DNA from: OFTM10 sp964196195
GTDB taxonomy: Bacteria; Actinomycetota; Acidimicrobiia; Acidimicrobiales; Aldehydirespiratoraceae
DNA length: 47,631 nucleotides
Assembly: GCA_964196195.1 (NCBI GenBank)
Contig: CAXMSE010000103.1
Span: 1 to 47,631 of the forward strand
Direction of reading: 5' to 3'
This document shows positions 25,844 to 32,405 of this stretch, in pieces (positions within the stretch are counted from its first letter, which is position 1; each line of letters starts with the position of its first letter). The notes under the pieces were generated by a model. That model worked only from the letters and a program-made list of their open reading frames with translations. It was not told where the DNA came from and did no database searches. The translations under genes were made by a program, and so were the position numbers.

Positions 25844-25865
25844 TTCATCAAGATATCTTTATGAA
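25844..25865 (-). promoter_or_regulatory. Palindromic operator of the ArsR-methyltransferase/metF operon
   Basis: 22-base palindrome in which ten of eleven symmetrical positions pair; its core is AAGATATCTT and the ends are TTCAT and ATGAA. It lies 30 bases upstream of the regulator ATG, where a promoter would be. The AAGATATCTT-type centre resembles operators reported for SAH-responsive ArsR (SahR) regulators of methionine metabolism, as far as I recall. The natural ligand of the site is the fusion protein encoded just downstream. Confidence 0.7.
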
Positions 25866-25956
25866 GCTATGTAAAGCCATCTCTTGGGGGAGCAGCGGAT
25901 CGCCCGGAGGCAGTCGATGTTCGGGAGGGTTTCCACGGCGTGCCGTCGACCCCCTC

Positions 25957-26118
25957 GTGAGCGCGTCCGAAAGCCGCTCACTGGAGCCAGTGCTTCACTG
26001 CATCTTCACCACCCATGTCGACTCGGTGTTCAATGTGGCGTATCGAGTCACCTGGAACCGGGCCGATGCATCAAGCACGGCCAACTCGATGATCCGTCTC
26101 GCGAGCTCCCGATCGCCC
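25957..26118 (+). pseudogene. Remnant of an ECF sigma factor (region 2 only)
   Basis: A short frame beginning at GTG 25957 contains HCIFTTHVDSVFNVAYRVTWNRADA, which fits sigma-70 region 2.1-2.2 (compare the usual H-x-x-xVxxxAYRxxxNxADAED pattern). The next conserved step, EDVxQDxFIRL, is degraded to SSTANSMIRLA, and the frame soon becomes Pro/Ser-rich and runs into the 3' end of the redoxin gene. No region 4 follows. It looks like a truncated relic facing its neighbours. Chance similarity is possible because the match is short. Confidence 0.4.
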
Positions 26119-26127
26119 CCTCCGAGC

Positions 26128-26685
26128 TCACCGGGCCCCAGTGACCGCGTCGATGAGTTGATCGACGCTCGGCCGGTCGTCGGGGCCCTCGCCCCAGTAG
26201 CCCCAGGCGAGGGTGCCGTCGGGGCCGATCACGAAATCGCCCCCTAGCTGAAGTGTGTCCTCGGTGGGACGATGAAGGCCTCCGAGTCCCGTCTCGCGGA
26301 AGATCTCGACGTAACGGCGCAGCGTGCGCAAGCCCCATACCCGGCGAACCGAGCCCCTTCCGAGACCGAATGCCCGGTAGGTGTGGCGGTCGTCGTCGAT
26401 GAGGATCTTGTAGGGGAGTTCGTTGACCGCCATGTAATCGACGAGGTGGGCAGGCTCGGTGAAGGTGATCAGGGCCACGTGGGTGGTGTCGCCCAGGTCA
26501 TCGAGGCGATCGCGCACGGCGACCGCATGTGCGGCGCAGGGGAGTCAATGGATGTGACGGTGAAAGATGAGCACGACCGCGTGGCCCTGGTGGCTCCCCA
26601 GGTGCCACTCGTCGCCATCCTGGTCGCGGAGATGCACATCGGGTGCGGTCGCGCCGATCGTCGGCCTCGCCAATGATGTCGACAT
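26128..26685 (-). CDS. Probable selenocysteine-containing redoxin (AhpC/TSA-like), in-frame UGA at codon 47
   Basis: 185-codon gene from ATG 26685, with AGGAGA six bases upstream. The peroxiredoxin/thioredoxin-like fold reads straight through an in-frame TGA at 26547-26545: APDVHLRDQDGDEWHLG, VVLIFHRHIH-[UGA]-LPCAAHAVAVRDRL, THVALITF, PYKILIDDDRHTYRAFGLGRG and GGDFVIGPDGTLAWGYWGE. The UGA falls exactly on the first residue of a CxPC active site, giving U47-Leu-Pro-C50. Sequence on both sides of the UGA is well conserved in kind, which argues against simple decay. A hairpin follows the UGA directly. Conventional gene callers would start at GTG 26517 and lose the active site. The role is probably thiol-dependent reduction of peroxides or disulfides. 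Confidence 0.8.
26513..26547 (-). promoter_or_regulatory. Candidate bacterial SECIS element
   Basis: In the mRNA, the UGA (26547-26545) is followed after seven bases by GCGCCGCACAUGCGGUCGC (26537-26519). This folds into a GCG-CCGC / GCGG-CGC stem with one bulged U and an ACAU loop. An alternative hairpin pairs CGCAC (26533-26529) with GUGCG (26517-26513) around an 11-base loop containing GGU, placing the loop 16 bases after the UGA. Bacterial SECIS elements are hairpins just downstream of the UGA, often with a bulged U and a loop G. The structure was judged by eye only. Confidence 0.5.
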
Positions 26686-26718
26686 AGCTGTCTCCTGACT
26701 GTGGGGGACCTTGCCGCG

Positions 26719-27576
26719 CTAGGGCGCGAACACCCGAACCTCGACCGCCCCGACGTTGCCGCCGGTGGAGGTCTCGACATCGAATCGGATTTCTTGGCCG
26801 GTGAACACCGCGTCAGCGAAGCCCGGGTTGGCCGGATTGCCGGCGGGGAACGGACCGAACGTCTCGGCCCCGTCGACGGTGATGGTGAACTGTTCGGTGA
26901 TGGCCGAGCCGTTGAGCATCGAACGAGTGATGAACTCGACCCCCACGACTTCTCGGACTGAACCAAGATCGATCATTATGAACCCACCATCGCCATCGCC
27001 GGCGGTGGCCCATTCGGTGGTGAGGTCATCGTCGAGCGCATTTTCGGCCTCCCAGCCTGCGCCGAAGATCGAACTGGTATCGACGAGTGTGGCATCGAGG
27101 GCGAGATTGTCGCCGTGCACGACCATCTCCGTCATCGGGTCGTCGTTGGCGGCCCCATCTTCGCTTTCCGGTATCACGAAGGTGCCGGTTTCGGATCGGT
27201 ACTGCTCGCCGTCGGCGGTGGAGCCCTGAACCCTGAAGAAGTAGGTCTTGCCCGCCTCTGCCCCGGGGAGGATCACATCGTGGTCGATGATGCCCGTGCC
27301 GTTCATCGCCAGGCTGTTGTTGAAGTGGCCGAACTCCTCGGTCTCGCCCCACACGATCGCGCAGATCATGGGCTCGGTGGTGCGGACGCGAAAGATCCCT
27401 CGATCGGGGTTGGTGGGATCGCCTTCGAAGGCGAATTCGTTCTCCTGCACCAGAGAGAAGTCGAGCAGTTCCCCAGCGGTGGCGGTATCACCGGAATCAT
27501 CACCTCCACACGATGAGGCGATGACTGCGACTGCCAGCAGGGTGGCGCTGAGGCGTTGGAAGCGGTGACGAAACAT
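26719..27576 (-). CDS. Lipoprotein with discoidin (F5/8 type C)-like domain
   Basis: 285 residues. A lipoprotein signal peptide (LLAVAVIASSC, followed by GGDDSGD) anchors it outside the membrane. Residues about 45-135 look like a fibronectin III-type beta sandwich (GIFRVRTTEPMICAIVWGETEEFG, TYFFRVQGSTADGEQY). Residues about 155-285 resemble a discoidin/F5-8C domain (NLALDATLVDTSSIFGAGWEAENALDDDLTTEWATAGDGDGGFIMIDLGSVREVVGVEFITRS). Such domains bind sugars or surfaces. It lies 33 bases upstream of the redoxin gene on the same strand, so co-transcription is possible. Function is otherwise unknown. Confidence 0.78.
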   Translation of the reverse strand: MFRHRFQRLSATLLAVAVIASSCGGDDSGDTATAGELLDFSLVQENEFAFEGDPTNPDRGIFRVRTTEPMICAIVWGETEEFGHFNNSLAMNGTGIIDHDVILPGAEAGKTYFFRVQGSTADGEQYRSETGTFVIPESEDGAANDDPMTEMVVHGDNLALDATLVDTSSIFGAGWEAENALDDDLTTEWATAGDGDGGFIMIDLGSVREVVGVEFITRSMLNGSAITEQFTITVDGAETFGPFPAGNPANPGFADAVFTGQEIRFDVETSTGGNVGAVEVRVFAP

Positions 27577-27641
27577 TTGGGCTCCGGGTGATTAGGGGCG
27601 TTGGCGGTATGACGCGTCGATCACCAGATCGGTCACAAGTT

Positions 27642-27665
27642 TCTGCCCGAGAGGCTCTAGGCAGA
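27642..27665 (-). terminator. Possible terminator hairpin after the DsbB/thioredoxin-rhodanese operon
   Basis: TCTGCC at 27642-27647 and GGCAGA at 27660-27665 pair as a six-base stem, with a further GAG/CTC pairing inside. It lies 18-41 bases past the stop at 27683. No T-run follows on the minus strand, so it is either a weak intrinsic terminator or an mRNA 3' hairpin. The rest of 27577-27682 shows nothing recognisable. Confidence 0.35.
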
Positions 27666-27682
27666 GACGACAAGCCATGAGC

Positions 27683-28735
27683 TCAGGTGGTGGTGGGCAG
27701 ACCGGCATCGACCCAGGCGCTGAACCCGCCATCGATTTCGGTGACGTCGGTGAAGCCGAGGCTGCGCATCAGAGTCAGGGCCTGGCCACTTCGATTTCCA
27801 GACTTGCAGTAGAGGAGGTAGGGCTTGTCCGGGTCGAGCTCGGCCAACCGGTCGGCGAAATCCTCGCGGTAGAAGTCGAGCATGGTTGCGGACTCGAGGT
27901 GGCCTGAGTCGAATTCATCCTGGGTGCGCACGTCGAGCACGACCAGATCATCGGGAGGGTTGGAGTGGAGTTCGGCGGCGGTGTCGGCCGACACCGTCAC
28001 GAGGCTCTGGGCGTCGGCGGGGGCCGCACCTTCGGAGGCCGAGTCGCCCACGGTGGCGGTGGCCTGGGCGACTATCGCACCGAACTCGTCGGAGGAGATC
28101 TCCCCGGCCCAGCGGGTGAGGACCGTTCCGTCGGCGCCCACCGCAGCGCCGAACGGGAAGCCCCCGAGGCCGTAGCCCTGGGCGAGCGAGCTGTCGTCGT
28201 TGTCGACGAGGATGGTGCCGGTGAAGCCCTCCTGTTCGAACCACGCGGATGGCGGGTAGTTGGCGGCCGTTGTGTCGACGCTGGTACTCACCGCCAGGAT
28301 CTCGACCCCGTCGGGAACTTCGTTGGCCGCCATCCAGTCGACGATTCTCGGGAGTTCGGCCTGGCAATGGGAACACCAGTGGGCGAGGAACACGATGACT
28401 CGGGCGACTCCGTCGTCGGGTCGGATCTGAGCGCGATCGCCGTCGAGGGTCTGGGCGATGAGTTGAGGAGCTGCCAGTCCGGCGGCGTCATTGGGACTGG
28501 CGAACAGGGGAAGTGGGTCGCCGATCGTCTCCGCGAACGCGGTCTCCTCGACATCGGAGGTGGGGGCGCTGTCGCCGCCCGAAGAGAGGGCGATGGCGAC
28601 GATGGCGGCGAGCAGGATTATCGCACCCACCCACAACACCGGTGATTGCAGGATGCTGCGGCTCTGGGAATCCTCGGCGGCGGCGACACGCGGTGCCGCA
28701 CGGCCGTGCTTTGCGGTGTTGGGACGGTTGCTCAC
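27683..28735 (-). CDS. Membrane-anchored thioredoxin-rhodanese fusion protein
   Basis: 350 residues from the GTG at 28735, which overlaps the DsbB stop (GTGA). One membrane helix at about 32-50 anchors it, with the rest probably outside. Residues 85-225 form a TlpA/ResA-type thioredoxin fold with Cys121-Ser-His-Cys124 (FLAHWCSHCQAELPRI). Residues 245-350 form a rhodanese domain with active Cys310 (LLYCKSGNRS) and DVRTQDEFDSGHL. The unusual pairing suggests transfer between persulfide sulfur and protein thiols at the cell surface. Co-translation with DsbB supports an oxidative-folding or disulfide role. Confidence 0.9.
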   Translation of the reverse strand: MSNRPNTAKHGRAAPRVAAAEDSQSRSILQSPVLWVGAIILLAAIVAIALSSGGDSAPTSDVEETAFAETIGDPLPLFASPNDAAGLAAPQLIAQTLDGDRAQIRPDDGVARVIVFLAHWCSHCQAELPRIVDWMAANEVPDGVEILAVSTSVDTTAANYPPSAWFEQEGFTGTILVDNDDSSLAQGYGLGGFPFGAAVGADGTVLTRWAGEISSDEFGAIVAQATATVGDSASEGAAPADAQSLVTVSADTAAELHSNPPDDLVVLDVRTQDEFDSGHLESATMLDFYREDFADRLAELDPDKPYLLYCKSGNRSGQALTLMRSLGFTDVTEIDGGFSAWVDAGLPTTT

Positions 28736-29244
28736 GATTGCTCCTGGGGGAAAGAACGGATGGAGAGGGTGGTGAGGGCGATGATGAGCCCGAATGAGAT
28801 GGCGGCCATCTGGGGGATGGTCATCCAGCCGAAGGCCTCGACCCAGCGACCCGTGCACGGATTGGTTATCTCGCACGCTGAACTCTGCTCGGGGAACCAC
28901 TGGAGTTGGACATGATAGATGGAGATCGCCAAGCCGATCGAGGCGACTATTCGCGCATAAGGCAGTGGGTTGAGATCCCGGCGCACTGCTGCGACCGGGA
29001 GGATCACCGCGAGGGGGTACATGGCGATCCGCTGGTACCAGCAGAACTCACAGGGCAGGAAGTCGGCCACCTCTGAGAAGTAGAGGCTCCCGAGGGTGGC
29101 ACCGACGGCCACCAGTGCTGCTAGCTCGTGGGCGGAGGGGGAGATTCGGGCTCGGAGCTTTGGAACCGAGAAAGCTGCCACCGTGCCGGCGGCGCCTCCC
29201 AGGAGGAGCAGCCCGAAGAATGTCGCCATCGTCGTGGAGGACAT
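28732..29244 (-). CDS. Disulfide bond formation protein (DsbB/BdbC family)
   Basis: 170 residues, membrane protein with four to five hydrophobic helices. The first redox pair is Cys65-Glu-Phe-Cys68 (DFLPCEFCWYQRIAMYPLAV), the hallmark of DsbB, and the second pair is Cys124/Cys130 (SACEITNPCTG). It reoxidises a thioredoxin-fold partner and passes electrons to quinone. The partner is most likely the thioredoxin-rhodanese protein whose start codon overlaps its stop. The divergent GntR gene and the palindrome at 29252-29263 suggest repressor control. Confidence 0.93.
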   Translation of the reverse strand: MSSTTMATFFGLLLLGGAAGTVAAFSVPKLRARISPSAHELAALVAVGATLGSLYFSEVADFLPCEFCWYQRIAMYPLAVILPVAAVRRDLNPLPYARIVASIGLAISIYHVQLQWFPEQSSACEITNPCTGRWVEAFGWMTIPQMAAISFGLIIALTTLSIRSFPQEQS

Positions 29245-29251
29245 TCCACTA

Positions 29252-29263
29252 TTGTACGTACAA
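29252..29263. promoter_or_regulatory. GntR/HutC-type operator between dsbB-like and gntR genes
   Basis: TTGTACGTACAA is a perfect 12-base palindrome eight bases upstream of the DsbB start codon and about 95 bases upstream of the gntR start. GntR regulators of the HutC/FadR type typically bind short GT-N-TA-N-AC-like palindromes, which this fits (GTACGTAC core). Lying at the start of the DsbB transcript, it should block that operon directly. Confidence 0.6.
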
Positions 29264-29358
29264 ACGGAGATGAAACAGGTAACGAAGCGCCAAGGGTTCT
29301 GCTTCGTCGGTCCCTTCCGTCGGAAGGGTGGGAACCAGGTGGGTCAGAGGAGGAACGG

Positions 29359-30117
29359 ATGTCACTCACGCCCCTCGATCGCGACAGCCCCATGCCGCTG
29401 TGGGCCCAACTCGAGACCGATCTCCGCAAGCGTCTCGAAGCCGGAGAGTTCGACGAGAGTTTCCCCACCGACCTCCAGCTCACCGGCCACTATGAGGTCA
29501 GTCGCCACACCGTCCGCGAGGCCGTCCGCCAGCTGAGTGCCAACGGCCTGCTCAAGCGGGAGCGGGGCCGCGGCACAGTGGTGAACCGGGCGGAATTCGA
29601 GCAGTCGCTGGGTGCTCTCTACAGCCTGTTCGAGTCGGTGGAATCGGCGGGCGTCGAGCAGGCTAGCGAGGTCCTCAGGCTCGAGATCGTCACCGACTCG
29701 GTTGCGGCCTCGAACCTCGGCGTCTCGGCATCGGCCAAGCTGGTGCTTCTCGAGAGGCTTCGCCTGGCGGGAGGGGCGCCGCTGGCGGTCGACAGGGCCT
29801 GGCTGCCCCACAGCCTCGCCAAGCCGCTCTTGGAGGTCGACTGGAGTCGTACCGCGCTCTACGCGGAACTCGCCGAGATCGGCGCGCCCGTTCCCAACCA
29901 GGGCTGGGAGCGGTTGACGCCTATTCTCCCTTCGGTCGAGGATCGAGCACTGCTCGAACTCGGCGAGACCGATGCCGCCTTCTTCCTCGAACGACAAGGC
30001 AATCGTGACGGCACCCCGGTCGAGTGGCGCACCACGGTGATCAGGGGTGATCGCTACCGCTTCGTCACCGACTGGACCACGGGTGCTCGTGGCCAACTGA
30101 GGCCCACCGCCATCTGA
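29359..30117 (+). CDS. GntR family transcriptional regulator (HutC subfamily)
   Basis: 252 residues from the ATG at 29359, preceded by AGAGGAGG. The winged helix is PLWAQLETDLRKRLEAGEFDESFPTDLQLTGHYEVSRHTVREAVRQLSANGLLKRERGRGTVV. The C-terminal UTRA ligand domain (residues 85-245) has LVLLERLRLAGGAPLAVDRAWLP and FFLERQGNRDGTPVEWRTTVIRGDRYRF. It is divergent from the DsbB/thioredoxin-rhodanese operon and likely controls it; the effector is unknown. It converges on the CsoR-family gene, 17 bases between stops. Confidence 0.92.
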   Translation: MSLTPLDRDSPMPLWAQLETDLRKRLEAGEFDESFPTDLQLTGHYEVSRHTVREAVRQLSANGLLKRERGRGTVVNRAEFEQSLGALYSLFESVESAGVEQASEVLRLEIVTDSVAASNLGVSASAKLVLLERLRLAGGAPLAVDRAWLPHSLAKPLLEVDWSRTALYAELAEIGAPVPNQGWERLTPILPSVEDRALLELGETDAAFFLERQGNRDGTPVEWRTTVIRGDRYRFVTDWTTGARGQLRPTAI

Positions 30118-30134
30118 CCGTGGCGTTGTAGCGG

Positions 30135-30380
30135 TCAGCTCAGTTTCAAGAAGAGTTTCTCGAGCTCGGCAGTGTCGGACTCCGGATCGCGGTCGGCGAG
30201 GGCCGCGGCCATGAGCCGAAAGCCCACTCGATCGAGGGCGCCTTTGGCGGCGGCCAACTGGGTGACGATGTCGCGACATTCCTCACCCTCGGCCACGAGC
30301 CGCTGGATACCCCGGATCTGACCTTCGAGACGTCGAAGGCGCTTGAGCACGTCGGTGTTCGTTTCCTCGGGGAACTGCAT
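30135..30380 (-). CDS. CsoR/CstR-family (DUF156) transcriptional repressor
   Basis: 81 residues from the ATG at 30380. The all-helical DUF156 pattern is LKRLRRLEGQIRGIQRLVAEGEECRDIVTQLAAAKGALDRVGFRLMAAALADRD. Only one of the usual ligand cysteines (in EECRDIV) is kept; the second Cys expected near the end of LMAAAL, and the His of copper-sensing CsoR, are absent. Together with neighbouring persulfide genes this points to a CstR-like sulfur sensor rather than a copper sensor (inference). It is divergent from the rhodanese gene, with two operators between them. Confidence 0.9.
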   Translation of the reverse strand: MQFPEETNTDVLKRLRRLEGQIRGIQRLVAEGEECRDIVTQLAAAKGALDRVGFRLMAAALADRDPESDTAELEKLFLKLS

Positions 30381-30389
30381 TGCTGGAGT

Positions 30390-30428
30390 ATACCTCGGGG
30401 GGTATCGTCGACATACCTCAGGGGGTAT
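30390..30428. promoter_or_regulatory. Two CsoR/CstR-type operators in the divergent control region
   Basis: ATACCTCGGGGGGTAT (30390-30405) and ATACCTCAGGGGGTAT (30413-30428) are 16-base imperfect palindromes, 23 bases apart. They share the ATACC...GGGTAT frame with the perfect copy at 30872-30887. The first lies ten bases upstream of the repressor ATG, so the repressor should control itself and the rhodanese gene. The remainder of this 187-base gap holds a short CTTCCCT/AGGGGAAG hairpin near 30500-30518 and nothing else I recognise. Confidence 0.8.
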
Positions 30429-30567
30429 CTCTACCATGGGCATCTTGTTGTCTCCGCGGCGACCAATAGTTGCGCGAGGGCAGCTGTTCTCGGCAAGCTT
30501 CCCTACAACAGGGGAAGGGTTGCAATATCTCCGAGGTACTCGAAAGTCTGGATGGGGGGTCGGCGAT

Positions 30568-30867
30568 ATGAGTCGGCATCAGGATCATCCCGTCAACGGC
30601 TACGCCGACCTGATGGTGGGCGACGCCCAACTAGTGGACGTGCGCGAGCCCCACGAGGTGGCCCAGGGCACACTGCCCGCTGCGATCAACATTCCCCTCG
30701 GCGACCTCGGCAAGCGCCTGGATGAGCTCGACGCCGGCCGCCGGGTGGTGCTGCTCTGTCGGAGTGGTGCCCGCAGTGCCGCTGCAGCCAAGTTCCTCAC
30801 CAAATCCGGCTTTGGTGATGTGTTCAACCTCACCGGAGGGATGTTGGCCTTCGCCGCACACGGTTGA
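30568..30867 (+). CDS. Single-domain rhodanese (sulfurtransferase)
   Basis: 99 residues from the ATG at 30568. The frame is open upstream to an ATG at 30436, but that extension has no conserved features. The rhodanese fold shows LVDVREPHEVAQGTLPAAINIPLGDL and the active-site loop LLCRSGARSAAAAKFL, with Cys as persulfide carrier, then VFNLTGGMLAF. It lies between CstR-type operators and just ahead of the CstB-like gene, in the position of CstA in staphylococcal cst operons, though it lacks CstA's extra domains. It probably carries sulfane sulfur to the dioxygenase. Confidence 0.9.
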   Translation: MSRHQDHPVNGYADLMVGDAQLVDVREPHEVAQGTLPAAINIPLGDLGKRLDELDAGRRVVLLCRSGARSAAAAKFLTKSGFGDVFNLTGGMLAFAAHG

Positions 30868-30890
30868 CACGATACCCCTAGGGGTATAAT
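30864..30890 (+). promoter_or_regulatory. Promoter and perfect CsoR/CstR operator of the persulfide dioxygenase gene
   Basis: Consensus hexamers TTGACA (30864-30869) and TATAAT (30885-30890) stand 15 bases apart, with a perfect 16-base palindrome ATACCCCTAGGGGTAT (30872-30887) filling the spacer and reaching into the -10 box. A bound repressor must exclude RNA polymerase. The promoter overlaps the last codons of the rhodanese gene, so the dioxygenase gene can be driven alone. The short spacer is unusual for such perfect hexamers. Confidence 0.85.
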
Positions 30891-30925
30891 GTCCGTACAT
30901 ATCATTTCGAAAGGAAAGCTCGACG

Positions 30926-32302
30926 ATGAAGTTCACCCAGTACTACCTCGACTGCCTCTCCCAGGCGTCCTACCTGATCGGCGATGAGACCACCGGCCGG
31001 GCAGTGGTGGTCGATCCTCGACGAGACATCGACGAGTACGTCCGCGATGCCGAGGCCGAAGGGTTCCAGATCGACTTGATACTGGAAACCCACTTCCACG
31101 CCGACTTCCTGTCCGGGCATCTCGAGCTCGCGGCCGCAACCGGCGCACCGATCGGCGTTTCGTCGGTCGCCGAGGCCGAGTTCGAAGTGCGTGGTTTCGC
31201 CGATGGTGAGCGCTACTCGCTTGGTGAGGTCGAACTCGAGATCCTTCACACACCCGGCCACACCCCGGAGTCGATAAGCATCGTGGTGCGCGAAAACGGC
31301 ACCGACGAGACCCCCTGGGGTGTGCTCACCGGCGACACCCTCTTCATCGGCGACGTTGGACGGCCCGACCTCCTGGCATCGATCGGGTTCACCCGCGATG
31401 AACTCGCCGACAAGCTGTACGAGAGTCTCCACAACAAGCTCATGCCCCTACCCGACGACACCCGGGTGTTCCCCGCCCACGGCGCCGGCTCCGCGTGTGG
31501 GAAGAACCTCTCCACCGAGACATCGTCCACGATGGGTGAACAGCGTGAGACCAACTACGCGTTGCTGGCTCCGGACAAGCAGTCGTTCATCGACCTCGTC
31601 ACCGAAGGCCAGCCTCCTGCGCCGGGGTATTTTGTCTACGACGCCATCCTCAATCGTAAGGATCGCCCCCTCCTCGACGAGAAGGTTCCCCCGGTGGCCC
31701 TCCACCTCGAAGCTGTCGAGCAGCTGATCGCCGACGGCGCGATGCTGATCGATGGGCGAGATCCCGAGCATTTCGCCCCCGGTCATCTGGCCGGCGCCAT
31801 CAATGTCGGCCTCGAGGGTCGCTACGCGGAGTTCGCCGGATCGGTGGTTCCCAGCGACGTCGACATCGTTCTCATGGTGGACCCAGGACGCGAAACCGAG
31901 GCCCGCAATCGGCTCGCCCGCATCGGCTTCGACCGGGTGCTCGGCTTCCTGGAGGACCCCCTGCAGGTCATGGTCGACAATCCCGACAAGGTCGCTCACG
32001 GCTCGCGCCTCACCGTGCCCGAACTCGAAGACCGCATCTCGTCGGTCGAGGGCCTCCAAGTGGTAGACATCCGAAACCCCGGCGAGGTGGCCCTCGGACT
32101 CCTCGAGGGTGCGCTTACCGTGCCGGTCGGCCAGCTCCCCGCCCGCATCAACGAGCTCGATCCCGAAGCTCCCACCGTGGTCTACTGCGCCGGTGGTTAC
32201 CGGTCGTCGGTGGCAGCCAGCTATCTGCGGCGGGCCGGTTTCTCCGACGTGTCGGATCTGGTGGGTGGCTACGGCGCCTGGCTCGAGATGGTCCCCGCCT
32301 GA
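30926..32302 (+). CDS. cstB: Persulfide dioxygenase-rhodanese fusion (CstB-like)
   Basis: 458 residues in three domains. Residues 1-245 form a metallo-beta-lactamase persulfide dioxygenase with His56-x-His58-x-Asp60 (ETHFHADFLSGH), His112 (HTPGHTPES) and Asp137 (LTGDTLFIGDVGRPD). Residues about 255-350 form a rhodanese-like domain without the catalytic cysteine. Residues about 360-458 form an active rhodanese with Cys421 (VVYCAGGYRSS). This dioxygenase-pseudorhodanese-rhodanese order is that of staphylococcal CstB, which oxidises persulfides and yields thiosulfate. It is controlled by the operator at 30872-30887 and is part of a sulfide-detoxification unit. Confidence 0.92.
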   Translation: MKFTQYYLDCLSQASYLIGDETTGRAVVVDPRRDIDEYVRDAEAEGFQIDLILETHFHADFLSGHLELAAATGAPIGVSSVAEAEFEVRGFADGERYSLGEVELEILHTPGHTPESISIVVRENGTDETPWGVLTGDTLFIGDVGRPDLLASIGFTRDELADKLYESLHNKLMPLPDDTRVFPAHGAGSACGKNLSTETSSTMGEQRETNYALLAPDKQSFIDLVTEGQPPAPGYFVYDAILNRKDRPLLDEKVPPVALHLEAVEQLIADGAMLIDGRDPEHFAPGHLAGAINVGLEGRYAEFAGSVVPSDVDIVLMVDPGRETEARNRLARIGFDRVLGFLEDPLQVMVDNPDKVAHGSRLTVPELEDRISSVEGLQVVDIRNPGEVALGLLEGALTVPVGQLPARINELDPEAPTVVYCAGGYRSSVAASYLRRAGFSDVSDLVGGYGAWLEMVPA

Positions 32303-32348
32303 GCGCGTTTGGTCCCGCTAACGCCGGCGCGACATCGTCCGATCTAGT

Positions 32349-32391
32349 TTGGGTAAGCCCTCCCAACGCGGACTTCTCCGACTTACCCCAA
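32349..32391 (+). promoter_or_regulatory. Inverted repeat in the leader of the cupredoxin-like lipoprotein gene
   Basis: TTGGGTAAG (32349-32357) pairs with CTTACCCCAA (32382-32391) with one bulged C, leaving a 24-base loop. It ends three bases before the AGGAG ribosome site of the next gene. It could be an mRNA leader structure or the terminator of the cstB transcript; no T-run follows, so a leader is a little more likely. Confidence 0.35.
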
Positions 32392-32405
32392 CCAGGAGCA
32401 CCCCC

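Noticed and set aside
29128..29358. Upstream extension of the GntR frame
   Set aside because: It overlaps the start of the DsbB gene and is Gly/Glu/Arg-rich with no conservation; AGAGGAGG stands before ATG 29359.
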